From: Novosphingobium silvae
GTDB taxonomy: Bacteria; Pseudomonadota; Alphaproteobacteria; Sphingomonadales; Sphingomonadaceae
DNA: 64,000 bases
NCBI RefSeq assembly: GCF_009856825.1
Contig: NZ_WVTD01000008.1
Location: 62,001 to 126,000, forward strand
Direction of reading: 5' to 3'
The translations under genes and the position numbers were made by a program. Positions 33,482-43,037 of the stretch are shown here, piece by piece (the first letter of the stretch is position 1; every line of letters begins with the position of its first letter). The notes under the pieces were generated by a model. That model was not told where the DNA came from and searched no databases. It saw only the letters and a program-made list of their open reading frames with translations.

Positions 33482-34690
33482 TCACCAGCTCCACATCGTC
33501 CCGTCCTCGAGGCGGGCGACCGGGAGATAAGCGGGCTTGTACGGATACTTCGCGGCCAGTTCCTCGTCGATGTCGACGCCGTGGCCCGGCGTTTCCCCGC
33601 AGAACAGCTCGCCCCTCTCGAAGTGGTAGTCGTGCGGGAAGACCGCGTCGGTCTCCTCGGTGTGACGCATGTATTCCTGAATGCCGAAATTGGGAACCCA
33701 CGTATCAAAGTGCAGCGCCGTCCCCATCGTGACGGGGGAAAGGTCCGTCGCTCCATGGCTTCCGGTGCGGATCTGGTAGAGCGCGGCGAAGTCCGCGATG
33801 CGGCGCAAGTGCGTGACGCCTCCCGCGCTGACGATGGTGCAGCGGATGTAGTCGATCAGCTGGTTCTGGATCAGGTCCTTGGCGTCCCAGATCGTGTTGA
33901 ATATCTCGCCCACCGCCAGCGGGGTGACGGTGTGCTGGCGCACCAGCTTGAACGCTTCCTGGTTCTCGGCAGGGGTACAGTCCTCCAGCCAGAACAGCTG
34001 GTAGGGCTCAAGCATCTTGCCAAGGTTCGCCGCTTCCTGCGGGGTGTAACGATGGTGTCCGTCGTGCAGCAGGTGATGGTCGAAGCCATAGACCTCGCGC
34101 AGCTTGTCGAACATCTTGGGCACGTAGTTCAGGGCCTTGCGCGTGTCCCATCCGGTGACGGAGGGCAGCGCGGCATCGGCGGGCTCGTAGTAGAGCTTGC
34201 CGCGACCCACGCCGTAGGCGTCCTTGATGCCCGGCACGCCGGTCTGTGCGCGGATCGCCTTGTATCCCATGTCGATGTACTGGCCGACCGCGTCCACCGT
34301 CTCGGCGATGTCGCTGCCATTGGCGTGGCCGTAGACCATCACGCCGTCGCGGCTTCGCCCGCCCAGCAGCTGGTAGAGCGGCATGTTCGCCATCTTGGCC
34401 TTGATGTCCCACAGCGCCACGTCGACCGCCGCGATGGCGCGCATGGTGACGGGGCCGCGCCGCCAGTATGCGCCCTTGTAGAGGTACTGCCAGATGTCCT
34501 CGATCCGGCGCGGGTCCATGCCGATGAGGCAGGGGATCACGTGGTCCTCCAGATAGGAGACCACTGCCTTCTCCCGCCCGTTCATGGTCGCATCGCCGAT
34601 GCCGTAGACGCCCTGGTCCGTCATGATCTTGAGGGTCACGAAATTGCGACCGGGGCAGGTCACGATGACCTTGGCCGAAGTGATCTTCAC
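33482..34690 (-). CDS. manD: D-mannonate dehydratase (enolase superfamily)
   Basis: The enzyme dehydrates D-mannonate to 2-keto-3-deoxy-D-gluconate. The start is proposed as GTG, eight bases after GGGAG; this gives 402 residues beginning MKITSAKV, the length and N-terminus of the characterised Novosphingobium aromaticivorans ManD. With this start, the catalytic and metal residues fall at the reference positions: R147 (KAIRAQ), Y159 (KDAYG), D210 and H212 (LHDGHH), E236 (WLEDC) and E262 (VGEIF). An in-frame ATG at 34705 is less likely. The gene is divergent from uxaC and shares with it a promoter region containing a candidate GntR operator. Confidence 0.96.
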   Translation of the reverse strand: MKITSAKVIVTCPGRNFVTLKIMTDQGVYGIGDATMNGREKAVVSYLEDHVIPCLIGMDPRRIEDIWQYLYKGAYWRRGPVTMRAIAAVDVALWDIKAKMANMPLYQLLGGRSRDGVMVYGHANGSDIAETVDAVGQYIDMGYKAIRAQTGVPGIKDAYGVGRGKLYYEPADAALPSVTGWDTRKALNYVPKMFDKLREVYGFDHHLLHDGHHRYTPQEAANLGKMLEPYQLFWLEDCTPAENQEAFKLVRQHTVTPLAVGEIFNTIWDAKDLIQNQLIDYIRCTIVSAGGVTHLRRIADFAALYQIRTGSHGATDLSPVTMGTALHFDTWVPNFGIQEYMRHTEETDAVFPHDYHFERGELFCGETPGHGVDIDEELAAKYPYKPAYLPVARLEDGTMWSW

Positions 34691-34757
34691 CGTGTGATCT
34701 CCCATGAGCGCGCGCGGACCCCTGCCCGCTGTGCCTCGCCTTGCTGGACGCACCTTA

Positions 34758-34770
34758 TTGGCCTTACCTC
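34758..34770. promoter_or_regulatory. Candidate GntR operator between manD and uxaC
   Basis: TTGGCCTTACCTC matches the FadR/LldR-type consensus TTGGTnnnACCAA in its left part, and its first 11 bases are identical to the element before the glp genes. It lies 68 bases before manD and 107 before uxaC. Both this site and 48506 are followed by an ATTGATGC element, in opposite orientation. Confidence 0.5.
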
Positions 34771-34876
34771 ATTGATGCAATACGTCAGATGACTTGAAGG
34801 GCAGCGAATTCGCGGTATGAACGGAACGGAGACGCGATTACGTCCGCACCCGGCTTTCGGAAAATGGAACAGCAGC

Positions 34877-36292
34877 ATGGCACGTCCCCTTCATCTTCAT
34901 CCGGACCGGCTGCTGCCGAGCGAGCCGGACACCCGCAAGCTCGCCCGCGCCCTGTACGACAGCGTGGCGCAATTGCCGATCGTCAGCCCGCACGGGCACA
35001 CCGATCCAGCCTGGTTCGCTTCGGACCAGAGCTTCGGCAACGCGGCGGACCTGCTGCTCAAGCCCGACCATTATGTTTTCCGCATGCTCTATTCCCAAGG
35101 AGTTCCGCTGGAGGCGCTCGGCATCCGCAACCCCGATGCTGACCCGCGCGAGGCCTGGCGCCTTCTGGCACGCAACTATCACCTGTTCCGCGGCACCCCC
35201 TCGCGCATGTGGCTGGACTGGGTCTTCTCGGTCGCATTCGGGATCGACGTGCAGCTCGAGGCCGAAACCTCCGACCTTTACTTCGATTCCATCACCGAGA
35301 AGCTGGCGACCGACGCGTTCCGCCCGCGCGCGCTTTTCGACCGATATGGCATCGAAGTGATCGCCACGACCGAAAGCCCGCTCGACACGCTGGAGCACCA
35401 TGCCGCGATCCGTGCAGAGAATGCGCGGGTCGGCGGCTGGCAAGGCCGTGTCATCACCGCCTATCGCCCCGATCCCGTCATCGACCCCGAGTTCGAGGGT
35501 TTCCGCGACAACCTGCGCAGGCTTGCCGAGATCACCGGGGAAGACTGCCTGACCTGGCACGGCTACCTTGCGGCACACCGCCAGCGCCGCGCCTTCTTCG
35601 CCTCCATGGGGGCGACGTCGACCGACCATGGCCACCCGACGCCCTGCACGGCAGACCTTCCGCTTGCCGAGGCCGAGGCGCTGTTCGCCCGCGTCGCGAC
35701 CGGCGAATTCACGGCCGGGGACGCCGAGCTGTTTCGCGCCCAGATGCTCACCGAAATGGCAGCCATGAGCGTGGAGGACGGGCTTGTCATGCAGATCCAT
35801 CCCGGCTCCTTCCGCAACCACAATGCCGGGATCTTCGAACGCTTCGGCCGCGACAAGGGCGCCGACATCCCGGTCCGGACCGAGTTCGTCGCGAACCTCA
35901 AGCCCCTGCTGGATCGCTTCGGCAACGAGCCGAACCTGTCGATCATCCTCTTCACGCTGGACGAGAGCACCTATGCGCGCGAACTCGCGCCGTTGGCTGG
36001 GCACTACCCGTGCCTCAAGCTGGGCCCGGCATGGTGGTTCCACGACAGTCCCGAAGGCATGCGCCGCTTCCGCGCCATGACCACCGAAACGGCCGGTTTC
36101 TACAACACGGTGGGCTTCAACGACGATACCCGCGCGTTCCTTTCCATCCCCGCCCGCCACGATGTGGCCCGGCGGATCGACTGCGGCTTCCTTGCGCAGC
36201 TGGTGAGTGAACACCGGCTGGAGGACTGGGAAGCGGCCGAACTGGCGCACGATCTGACCGTAGGCCTCGTGCGCAAGGCGTACAAGCTGTGA
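34877..36292 (+). CDS. uxaC: Uronate isomerase
   Basis: The 471-residue TIM-barrel enzyme isomerises D-glucuronate to D-fructuronate (and galacturonate to tagaturonate). Metal-site motifs are visible: VSPHGHTDPAWF near the start, IEVIATTESPLDTLEHH, and MQIHPGSFRNHN. The chosen ATG gives MARPLHLHPDRLLPSEP, the usual start of the alphaproteobacterial branch; an upstream ATG at 34817 would add 20 unlikely residues. The gene overlaps the reductase gene by four bases (GTGA). It initiates the pathway completed by the reductase, manD and kdgK. Confidence 0.94.
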   Translation: MARPLHLHPDRLLPSEPDTRKLARALYDSVAQLPIVSPHGHTDPAWFASDQSFGNAADLLLKPDHYVFRMLYSQGVPLEALGIRNPDADPREAWRLLARNYHLFRGTPSRMWLDWVFSVAFGIDVQLEAETSDLYFDSITEKLATDAFRPRALFDRYGIEVIATTESPLDTLEHHAAIRAENARVGGWQGRVITAYRPDPVIDPEFEGFRDNLRRLAEITGEDCLTWHGYLAAHRQRRAFFASMGATSTDHGHPTPCTADLPLAEAEALFARVATGEFTAGDAELFRAQMLTEMAAMSVEDGLVMQIHPGSFRNHNAGIFERFGRDKGADIPVRTEFVANLKPLLDRFGNEPNLSIILFTLDESTYARELAPLAGHYPCLKLGPAWWFHDSPEGMRRFRAMTTETAGFYNTVGFNDDTRAFLSIPARHDVARRIDCGFLAQLVSEHRLEDWEAAELAHDLTVGLVRKAYKL

Positions 36293-37680
36293 GCCCGCGT
36301 CTCTCGTCCGCCAACCTGCCCGGCGTGCCCGCTGGCGTCTTGCGCCCCGGCTATGACCGCGCGGCGCAGGCGGCCGGCATCGTCCATTTCGGGATCGGCG
36401 CGTTCCACCGGGCCCACCAGGCCTGGTACACCGACCTTGCCATGGCCGCAGGCGACGCGGACTGGGGCATCCTTGGCGTATCCCTGAGATCCCCGAGCGT
36501 CGCGCGCCAGATGAACCCGCAGGATGGGCTCTACACGGTGACGGAATGCTCCGCACAGGGGAATGCCACGCGGATCGTCGGCTCGGTGCAGCGCGTGATC
36601 GTCGCGAGCGAGGATGGCGAAGCCGTGATCGGCGCCCTTGCCGCCCCCGAGACCCGCATCGTCACCTTCACTATCACCGAAAAAGGCTACTGCCGCGCTG
36701 CGGACGGTTCGCTAGACCCGTTCCTCGCACATGCGGGGAGCATCTATCCCTTCCTCGAGGCGGGTCTGCGCCGTCGGCGCGACAGCGGGCTGCCGGGTCT
36801 GACGCTGCTTTCGTGCGACAACCTTGCCCATAACGGCCGCCAGCTCGAGCGGCTCACGGCAGAATACCTGACGCAGGTGGATCCGGCGCTCGCCCGGTGG
36901 GTGGCGCGCGAATGCACCTTCCCCTGTTCCATGGTCGATCGCATCGTGCCTGCCACCACCGCCGCCGACCGCAAGGCCGTTGCCGCCGCGATCGGCCTGG
37001 AAGACGATGGGGCAGTGATGACGGAGCCGTTCAGCCAGTGGGTGATCGAGGACCGTTTCGCGGGGGCGCACCCCGGATGGGAGCGCGTGGGAGCGGACCT
37101 CGTCTCCGACGTCGCGCCCTATGAGGCTGCGAAGCTGCGCATGCTCAATGGCGCTCACTCCGCGCTGGCCTATCTCGGCCTCGAGCACGGCCATTCCTTC
37201 GTCCATGAAGCCGTGTCGGACCCGGCCATCCGCCCACTGATCGAGCGGCTCATGCGGGTCGAGGCTCTGCCGACCATTTCCGCAGCTCCGGGGCAGGACC
37301 TGAATGCCTATGCCGATGCCCTGCTGGAGCGGTTCGGCAATCCGGCGCTGAACCACCGGCTCATCCAGATCGCCATGGACGGAAGCCAGAAGGTTCCGCA
37401 ACGCTGGCTGGAGACCCTTGCCGAGAACCGTGCCCTCGGCCGCGAATGCCCTGCGATCCTCGCAGCGCTTGCCGCCTGGCTGCGCCATGTTCGAGGCGAC
37501 AACGAGGCATCCTGGGGCCCAGTCGACGATCCCAAGGCAGGCGCGCTCTCCGATACCTGGCGCGGCCACGAGGTCGCAGGCGTCATCGCGGCGGTTCTGG
37601 GCCGGGACGGCATCGTGGCATCGGCTTGGGATCCGCAGCCGGATGAGGTTGCACAGCTGGCGTCCTTGCTCGCGCGTTAG
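36289..37680 (+). CDS. uxuB: Fructuronate reductase (mannitol dehydrogenase family)
   Basis: The 463-residue product reduces D-fructuronate to D-mannonate with NADH. The dinucleotide-binding element is near GIVHFGIGAFHRAHQAWYTD, and the conserved CTFPCSMVDRIVPATTAAD and PYEAAKLRMLNGAHSALAYLG (catalytic Lys and Asn/His) motifs of the long-chain mannitol dehydrogenase family are visible. Its GTG start overlaps the uxaC stop. The family also contains mannitol and tagaturonate enzymes, but the neighbours uxaC and manD favour fructuronate. An intrinsic terminator follows. Confidence 0.93.
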   Translation: MSPRLSSANLPGVPAGVLRPGYDRAAQAAGIVHFGIGAFHRAHQAWYTDLAMAAGDADWGILGVSLRSPSVARQMNPQDGLYTVTECSAQGNATRIVGSVQRVIVASEDGEAVIGALAAPETRIVTFTITEKGYCRAADGSLDPFLAHAGSIYPFLEAGLRRRRDSGLPGLTLLSCDNLAHNGRQLERLTAEYLTQVDPALARWVARECTFPCSMVDRIVPATTAADRKAVAAAIGLEDDGAVMTEPFSQWVIEDRFAGAHPGWERVGADLVSDVAPYEAAKLRMLNGAHSALAYLGLEHGHSFVHEAVSDPAIRPLIERLMRVEALPTISAAPGQDLNAYADALLERFGNPALNHRLIQIAMDGSQKVPQRWLETLAENRALGRECPAILAALAAWLRHVRGDNEASWGPVDDPKAGALSDTWRGHEVAGVIAAVLGRDGIVASAWDPQPDEVAQLASLLAR

Positions 37681-37723
37681 CCAATCGACGGAAGCCGGCA
37701 GCCTATCCAATGCGCAAGAAAGA

Positions 37724-37749
37724 TGCCGGGCGGTGATGACCGCCCGGCA
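37724..37749. terminator. Bidirectional terminator between uxuB and the carboxylesterase gene
   Basis: A perfect 11-base stem (TGCCGGGCGGT with ACCGCCCGGCA) has a GATG loop. On the minus strand it is followed by a T-rich run (TCTTTCTT); on the plus strand only by GGTTTCT. It separates two convergent genes. Confidence 0.75.
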
Positions 37750-37788
37750 AGGTTTCTGCCGTCAGCAGGGGAATGCGTCGTTCGCCGT

Positions 37789-39210
37789 TCAGCGCCCCTG
37801 GGCCCAGGGATCGGGGCCAAGCCTGGCTGCGCCATCGAGGGAGAAGTCCATCATCTGCCCACCAGCCCCGGCGTAGCGCGGCCATTGCGGCACTGTTTTC
37901 CCGTTGGGATCGCCGGTCTTCACGAAGTTGGCGACGTATGTCGCAATCGTGCGGCCCATCTGCTGGTCGGCCGGCATGGTCGCGGCCCCATACTTGATGT
38001 CGACGGTATCGAAGAAATACGGAAGATCGTCGGCGTGGATCGCGCCATCGCTCTTGGGCGTGGCGGCCGCGTCCGAGACGTAGGAAAAGCGATAGTACCA
38101 GGTCGGAACTCCCGCAGCCGCGATATTGCCGGCAACGTCCCGCGCACCCTTGATCATCATGCCGTCGCGCCCGCCAAGGTCGCCGCTGGTCGCGCCGATC
38201 ATGACCGGAACCTTCGCGAAGCTTGCCGAGCGGTAGGCGGCCCCTGCATCGACAGCGACGTCGCCGTGCGGAAACGGGCTGCTGAAAGTGCGCGGACCGC
38301 CCACAAGCACGGTTCCCAGCTTGATATCGCCGGTGACTTCCTTGGCGGGGATCGCCCTCAGCTTCGCACCCGCCTGCGGGTCACCGGGCGAGATGCCCTG
38401 CGCCTTGCCGAAGGCGGCGCCGATCGCCTCGGCGTCCTTCAGCGTCTCGGCCCTGATTGCAGAGCCGCTGCCGCCGGACATGACAACCGCGCGGTGGAAC
38501 AGATCGCGGCCTTGCGTCATCGGCGAGGTCATGAGGTTGTGGACCGACATGCCGCCCGCGCTTTCGCCCATGATGGTGATGTTCGACGGGTCGCCGCCAA
38601 ATGCCGCGACATTGCGCTTGATCCACTCCATGGCCGCGATCTGGTCCATGTAGCCGTAGTTCGCCAGGCGGCCGCCGTCCTCCTTCGCCCTCGTCAGCGC
38701 CGGGTGGGCGAAAGTGCCGAAGCGGCCGAGGCGATAGTTGAAGCTGACGACCATCACCCCCTGCTGCGCGAGACGGGTGCCGGTGTAGATCAGGCGCGAG
38801 GCAGAACCGTTGACGAAACCGCCGCCATAGATCCAGACGAGGACCGGCAGCTTCTTCGCCTCGCCCGAGGGACGCCAGACGTTGAGGTAGAGGCAGTCTT
38901 CCGCCGGTGCGGAACCCGGCGGCAGGGGAACCGCGCTATAGTTCTGCATGCAGTCGTGGCCGTAAGCCGCGCCGTCCCGCACGCCGCTCCACGCCGCCGC
39001 CGACTGCGGCGCACGCCAGCGCAGTTCACCCACTGGCGGGGCCGCAAAGGGAATGCCCTTGAACGCGGTTATCCCGTCCGCGTCGATGCCCGCCACCGTG
39101 CCGCCTTCGACCGTCGCGAGCGGCCGGGCCACGGGTTCCTGCGCGTTGGCGGCAGCCGAAACCGAAGCCATCACGGCAAGCGCTGCGGGGATCATCATCG
39201 ACTTTCGCAT
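37789..39210 (-). CDS. Exported type-B carboxylesterase
   Basis: The 473-residue product has a signal peptide (cleavage near ANAQE at about 24) and a carboxylesterase fold. The nucleophile is S217 in MGESAGGMSVH, the oxyanion hole is VWIYGGGFVNGS and the catalytic histidine is probably H392 in DGAIHADDLPYFF. The acidic triad member is likely in GATSGDLGGRDG. The family cleaves ester bonds of aromatic or acyl sugars and similar compounds. It lies 26 bases after the alpha/beta-hydrolase gene and downstream of the TonB receptor gene, all on the minus strand, consistent with one operon acting on an ester taken up or met in the periplasm. Confidence 0.9.
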   Translation of the reverse strand: MRKSMMIPAALAVMASVSAAANAQEPVARPLATVEGGTVAGIDADGITAFKGIPFAAPPVGELRWRAPQSAAAWSGVRDGAAYGHDCMQNYSAVPLPPGSAPAEDCLYLNVWRPSGEAKKLPVLVWIYGGGFVNGSASRLIYTGTRLAQQGVMVVSFNYRLGRFGTFAHPALTRAKEDGGRLANYGYMDQIAAMEWIKRNVAAFGGDPSNITIMGESAGGMSVHNLMTSPMTQGRDLFHRAVVMSGGSGSAIRAETLKDAEAIGAAFGKAQGISPGDPQAGAKLRAIPAKEVTGDIKLGTVLVGGPRTFSSPFPHGDVAVDAGAAYRSASFAKVPVMIGATSGDLGGRDGMMIKGARDVAGNIAAAGVPTWYYRFSYVSDAAATPKSDGAIHADDLPYFFDTVDIKYGAATMPADQQMGRTIATYVANFVKTGDPNGKTVPQWPRYAGAGGQMMDFSLDGAARLGPDPWAQGR

Positions 39211-39236
39211 TCACAACTCCCGATTGATGCCAATCT

Positions 39237-40541
39237 TCAAGACCCAGGCCTGAACTCCAGCGACATGCCCGCCGCCTTGTTGGGCTGGAAGCCCTTCCAG
39301 AGGCTCGCTTCCGGAGCGCCGGGGCTGAACCCTGCGTGGCGTCCGCCCGGCGCCTCGGGCCAGGTGCCCTCGTTCGAGTTGACGACCAGACCGTCCAGGT
39401 AGGCGCTTTTGGCGCCCTCCCCCTTGACGTAGCGGTCGAGGAAGGCGGTGATGAAGTGGGATTGCACGGCGATGAGCCGGTCCTTGCGCCATACCGCGTC
39501 CTCGAACCATTCGAAATCCCAGAACCTCGATCGCGCTTCCGGCGGCGCGCCCACAAGGGCAAGGCTGTGACCGGCTTCGCGAAATGTCAGCAGGTAGCGC
39601 GGCGCACGGGCCTGCTTTTCGAACAGCGAGCGCACGCCCGGATCATAGCCTACGACTCTGTCCTGGCTCCCGGCGATGTAGAGCGTGGGCGCCGCGATAT
39701 CCGACACGCTCCTGTCCGTCCACACCCTGAGGTTCTGCGCGCCGCCAGCCGGTGCGATCGCGACGACCGCCTTGAGGTTCCGGACCTTGAGTTCGCCCGC
39801 GCGTGGCGCGCCGCTGACATAGGGTTTCAGGATGTCGCGGGTGGCGCCTGCCATCGACGGGTCCAGCGCAGCACCTGCCGCCGTGAGCACGCCGTATCCC
39901 CCCATGGAATAACCGATGAGCACGGTACGGCTCACGTCTGCCGCGGCGAAGATGCCCTCGCGCCGCTCTGCGCGCCGGCCCGCCTCGGCAGCCACGAAGG
40001 CGATGTCGAGCGGACGGCGGGAGAGCGGCGCCGCGCGCGCGGCGGCAGTGCGGATGTTGATCGGCGGATCTCGGAAAGCGGGCGCAACGACGAGATAGCC
40101 CTTGCTCGCAAGGTTCTCCCCCAGCCAGGAGAGGACCTCGGGCGTGTTGCTGTAACCATGCGCAAGAATGACGAGGGGGAAGCGCCCCTTTGCGGCCCGG
40201 CCATCCCGCGTGGCCACACCGGGAACCGTGAAAGGAACGTCGCGCCCGTCCTCGCCGGGAAGAGCGGTTCGATAGCTCGTGCCAGGCCCTTCGGCTTCGG
40301 CGGGATACCAGACCGTCAGATCCAGGCGACGGTCGACCGACGCCGGACGGTCCTTGCCCTGCAGCGGATCGAATTGACCCTTCTGCACGATCTTAAGCGT
40401 CGTGACGCCGATCGGATGCGACCCGAGGGCGGCGAGTTCAGGGCCATCCGGCGGGGGAATTGCCGGAGCTTGCTGCATCGCCCCCGCAAGAAGCAGCGGC
40501 GCGGCGGCGAGAAGAAGCAGCGGGAGCGGAACCTTCGACAT
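39237..40541 (-). CDS. Exported alpha/beta-hydrolase (acetylhydrolase or dienelactone type)
   Basis: The 434-residue product has a hydrophobic N-terminus (SKVPLPLLLLAAAPLLLAG) that is probably a signal peptide. The hydrolase fold is recognisable from PLVILAHGYSNTPE, and the nucleophile S212 in VLIGYSMGGYG. ESWL-like SWLGENLASKGYLVVAPAFRD follows, and APTLYIAGSQDRVVG and FREAGHSLALVG mark the acid and histidine part. Related proteins hydrolyse acetyl or other esters, or platelet-activating-factor-type substrates. A GGAG lies 12 bases before the ATG, a longer distance than usual. Two strong stem-loops separate it from the receptor gene upstream. Confidence 0.82.
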   Translation of the reverse strand: MSKVPLPLLLLAAAPLLLAGAMQQAPAIPPPDGPELAALGSHPIGVTTLKIVQKGQFDPLQGKDRPASVDRRLDLTVWYPAEAEGPGTSYRTALPGEDGRDVPFTVPGVATRDGRAAKGRFPLVILAHGYSNTPEVLSWLGENLASKGYLVVAPAFRDPPINIRTAAARAAPLSRRPLDIAFVAAEAGRRAERREGIFAAADVSRTVLIGYSMGGYGVLTAAGAALDPSMAGATRDILKPYVSGAPRAGELKVRNLKAVVAIAPAGGAQNLRVWTDRSVSDIAAPTLYIAGSQDRVVGYDPGVRSLFEKQARAPRYLLTFREAGHSLALVGAPPEARSRFWDFEWFEDAVWRKDRLIAVQSHFITAFLDRYVKGEGAKSAYLDGLVVNSNEGTWPEAPGGRHAGFSPGAPEASLWKGFQPNKAAGMSLEFRPGS

Positions 40542-40570
40542 GGCCGGATCAACTCCTTGCAAGGGGATGA

Positions 40571-40628
40571 GGCACGGGCGGGAGGACGCCCGTGCCCCGG
40601 TTACGATCGGGAGCGCGCACTCCCGATC
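40571..40628 (-). other. Two tandem stem-loops between the receptor and hydrolase genes
   Basis: The first stem pairs 40571-40580 with 40587-40596 (10 bases, GGCACGGGCG), the second pairs 40605-40613 with 40620-40628 (9 bases, GATCGGGAG), both perfect. They lie within the 92-base gap of a presumed operon. No T run follows, so mRNA processing or stability, or partial termination, is more likely than a full stop. Confidence 0.6.
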
Positions 40629-40633
40629 CCTCC

Positions 40634-42877
40634 TCAGAAATTCAGGCCGAACCGGACACCGCCATAACGGCGGAAGTCGCGCGGGAGGATCGCTTCGATA
40701 GCGACCTTGTTTCCGAAGAGGTTTCCTCGATTGGTAAGCGATGCATAGTACTGTTCGTCGAACAGATTGTTGACGAAGGCGACGACTTCCCAGGCGTTGT
40801 CCTCGGCGCGCACGCCGATGCCCAGGTTGACGACGGTGAAGCCCGACTGGCGGATGCGCGGATCGGCTTCCTGGCTTGCGCTCTGGTACTGGAAGTTCGC
40901 CTGCAGGATGCCGCGCAGGTCGTCCGTGAGCGAGGGCGAGTAATCCGCGTTGCCCTGCACGTTCCAGTCAGGCGCGGGCAGGCTCGCACCCGTCAGGTCC
41001 TGACGCGCCGGGGTGCCGACGCAGCCCTGCGCCGCCGTCTGCCCGATATAGCACTGCGCGTTCGGGAATGAGGAGTACCACGCGTCGAGATAGGCCACCG
41101 AGCCGCTCAGGCTCAGATCGTCGATAGGACGGGCCATCACGTCGACCTCGACACCACGCGTATGCAGGCCGCCCACGTTGGTGAGGCGGAAGAACTGCGT
41201 CCCGCCCACGGTCTCGATCGACTGTGCCTGCAGGTTCTTGTACTTGGTGTCGAACAGCGTGACGTTCACGGTCAGCGCCCGGTCGAGGAACTGGCTTCGC
41301 AGGCCAAGCTCCCAGTCGGTCGAGGTCTCCGGCTTGACCGGGCCCGCTGCGGCGCGCGCGGCGTTGAAACCGGTCGACAGGTCGTAGGTCTGGCCCTTGT
41401 AGCCGGTCGCGAAAGTACCGAACACGCTGATGTCCGGCGTGATCTCGTAGCGCAGGCTCGCCTTGTAGGTGTCGGCCGTATCGGAAGCGTTGCCGCTGAA
41501 GTAGGCGTTGCCGTTCTGGATATCGAGGAAGGAGTACGAAACCTTCTCGTTCTGCAGGCGCGCGCCGCCGGTCAGGATCAGTTCGGGCAGGATCTTCCAG
41601 TCGGCCTGCGCGAAGGCGGCAATCTGGCGGGACTTCGCCGTGGCGTACCACTGCGCGAGCGAGAATGCCGGGCCGCGCTGGAACGGGCGGTTGAACTTGG
41701 TGTTCGCGTAGTAGACGCCCACGGTGTAGCTGAAAGGCTTCTCAGCAGGGCTCTGCAGGCGCACTTCCTGCGTCACCATTTCCGAATTGAAGGTCCCGCG
41801 CTCGATGTTGTTTCCGAGCGGCGACGGAGCGGCGGTGTGATCCTGGTCGGTGAAGTCGTTGAGCTTGAAGCGGTCGTACGACGTGATCGAGATCAGGTTC
41901 ATGTCGCCAAGGCCGAACTCACCGCGCAGGTATCCGCCCCCGCCGTGGTAATCGGTGCCCGAATCGACGTTGTCGACGACCTTCTGGTTGTCCGGCCCAA
42001 GCTCCACGCCGGGGAACGTCACGTCATTGGTCAGGCCAGGCGTGTTGAGCAGCAGCGCGGTAGGGTCCATCCGCACGAACGGCAGGCCCGAATGGGTCGA
42101 GCCATCGTTGTAGTTGCCGGCGAGCGTGATCGCGATGTCCGTCGTCGGCTCCCAGCGCAGCTTGCCGCGTACGCTCACGGCCTCGCGGCTGGCCACGTCC
42201 TTGTCGAGGACGACGTTGCGGACGTTGCCGTTCCACGTCGAGTAGCTGCCCGAGAGGATGTAGCCCAGCGTCTGGGAAATGGGCCCCGATACGCTGAAGC
42301 TGCCGTTGTATTCCTCGTCCGTGGTCACCTTGCCGTTGACCTTCGCTTCGAAGGTATCGCTTGGGCCACGGGTGATCAGGTTGATGAGGCCGGCGGAGGC
42401 CGACTTGCCGTAAAGCGTGCTCTGCGGGCCGCGCAGGACCTCGAGCCGCTCGATGTCGGGCAGGTCGGTGAAGGCTCGCGCCTGGAAGGCGAGCGGCACT
42501 TCGTCGATCAGGACGGCCACGCTCGGCTCCACGCCGATGCTGAAAGCCAGCGTGCCGACGCCGCGCATCGCGATGTTGGCATTCTGCGGCTGCTGCGCCG
42601 GACTGATCCGGATCGAGGGCGAGACCTTGTAGATGTCCTGGAATTCGTTGACGCCCGAAGCCGCGAGCTGCGCAGGAGCGACGACCGAGACCGCAAGCGG
42701 CACATCCTGCACGCTTTGCGAGCGCTTGTTCGCGGTCACGATGATGTCGCCGCCGATGTCCGCACCCGAAGCTGCATCGGGAGCCGCATCTGCAACGTCC
42801 TGCGCGAGCGCCGGCAAGGCCATGGCTGCCGAACCGGCGATGATGGTTGTGGCGCAAAGGTAATGCCAGAGTTTCAT
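40634..42877 (-). CDS. TonB-dependent receptor (likely uronic-acid glycoside)
   Basis: The 747-residue outer-membrane receptor has a signal peptide (ALPALAQ, about residue 26), a plug domain (GGDIIVTANKRSQSVQDVPLAVSVV; ERLEVLRGPQSTLYGKSASAGLINLITRGP) and a barrel ending in the aromatic F (VRFGLNF). The plug matches the catch-all sphingomonad receptor class used for glycans and aromatic compounds as well as iron. The chosen ATG follows GGGGAGGG. A candidate GntR site lies 75 bases upstream, and a large LacI-like inverted repeat about 160 bases upstream. Two esterase genes follow, and the neighbouring genes (GH31, ExuT, uxaC, manD) suggest a uronate-containing oligosaccharide or ester as the substrate. 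This is inference. Confidence 0.9.
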   Translation of the reverse strand: MKLWHYLCATTIIAGSAAMALPALAQDVADAAPDAASGADIGGDIIVTANKRSQSVQDVPLAVSVVAPAQLAASGVNEFQDIYKVSPSIRISPAQQPQNANIAMRGVGTLAFSIGVEPSVAVLIDEVPLAFQARAFTDLPDIERLEVLRGPQSTLYGKSASAGLINLITRGPSDTFEAKVNGKVTTDEEYNGSFSVSGPISQTLGYILSGSYSTWNGNVRNVVLDKDVASREAVSVRGKLRWEPTTDIAITLAGNYNDGSTHSGLPFVRMDPTALLLNTPGLTNDVTFPGVELGPDNQKVVDNVDSGTDYHGGGGYLRGEFGLGDMNLISITSYDRFKLNDFTDQDHTAAPSPLGNNIERGTFNSEMVTQEVRLQSPAEKPFSYTVGVYYANTKFNRPFQRGPAFSLAQWYATAKSRQIAAFAQADWKILPELILTGGARLQNEKVSYSFLDIQNGNAYFSGNASDTADTYKASLRYEITPDISVFGTFATGYKGQTYDLSTGFNAARAAAGPVKPETSTDWELGLRSQFLDRALTVNVTLFDTKYKNLQAQSIETVGGTQFFRLTNVGGLHTRGVEVDVMARPIDDLSLSGSVAYLDAWYSSFPNAQCYIGQTAAQGCVGTPARQDLTGASLPAPDWNVQGNADYSPSLTDDLRGILQANFQYQSASQEADPRIRQSGFTVVNLGIGVRAEDNAWEVVAFVNNLFDEQYYASLTNRGNLFGNKVAIEAILPRDFRRYGGVRFGLNF

Positions 42878-42951
42878 TGCGTGCCCTCCCCTACTGTTCA
42901 CGAAGGCGATCCTTCGGAGGCTGTGTCAGCCGTTGAGAAGAGGATTATCAA

Positions 42952-42964
42952 CTGACCTTACCAA
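42952..42964. promoter_or_regulatory. Candidate GntR operator upstream of the TonB receptor
   Basis: CTGACCTTACCAA (reverse TTGGTAAGGTCAG) shares the CCTTACC core with the sites at 34758 and 48506 and fits TTGGTnnnACCAA in its TTGGT half. It is 75 bases from the receptor start. Confidence 0.5.
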
Positions 42965-43037
42965 TAGCAACGGAAATGTTTGCCCAATAGTGACATTTAG
43001 CCGAGCAGCAGCCGCCGTCTAAAAAACGTGATGTTGG

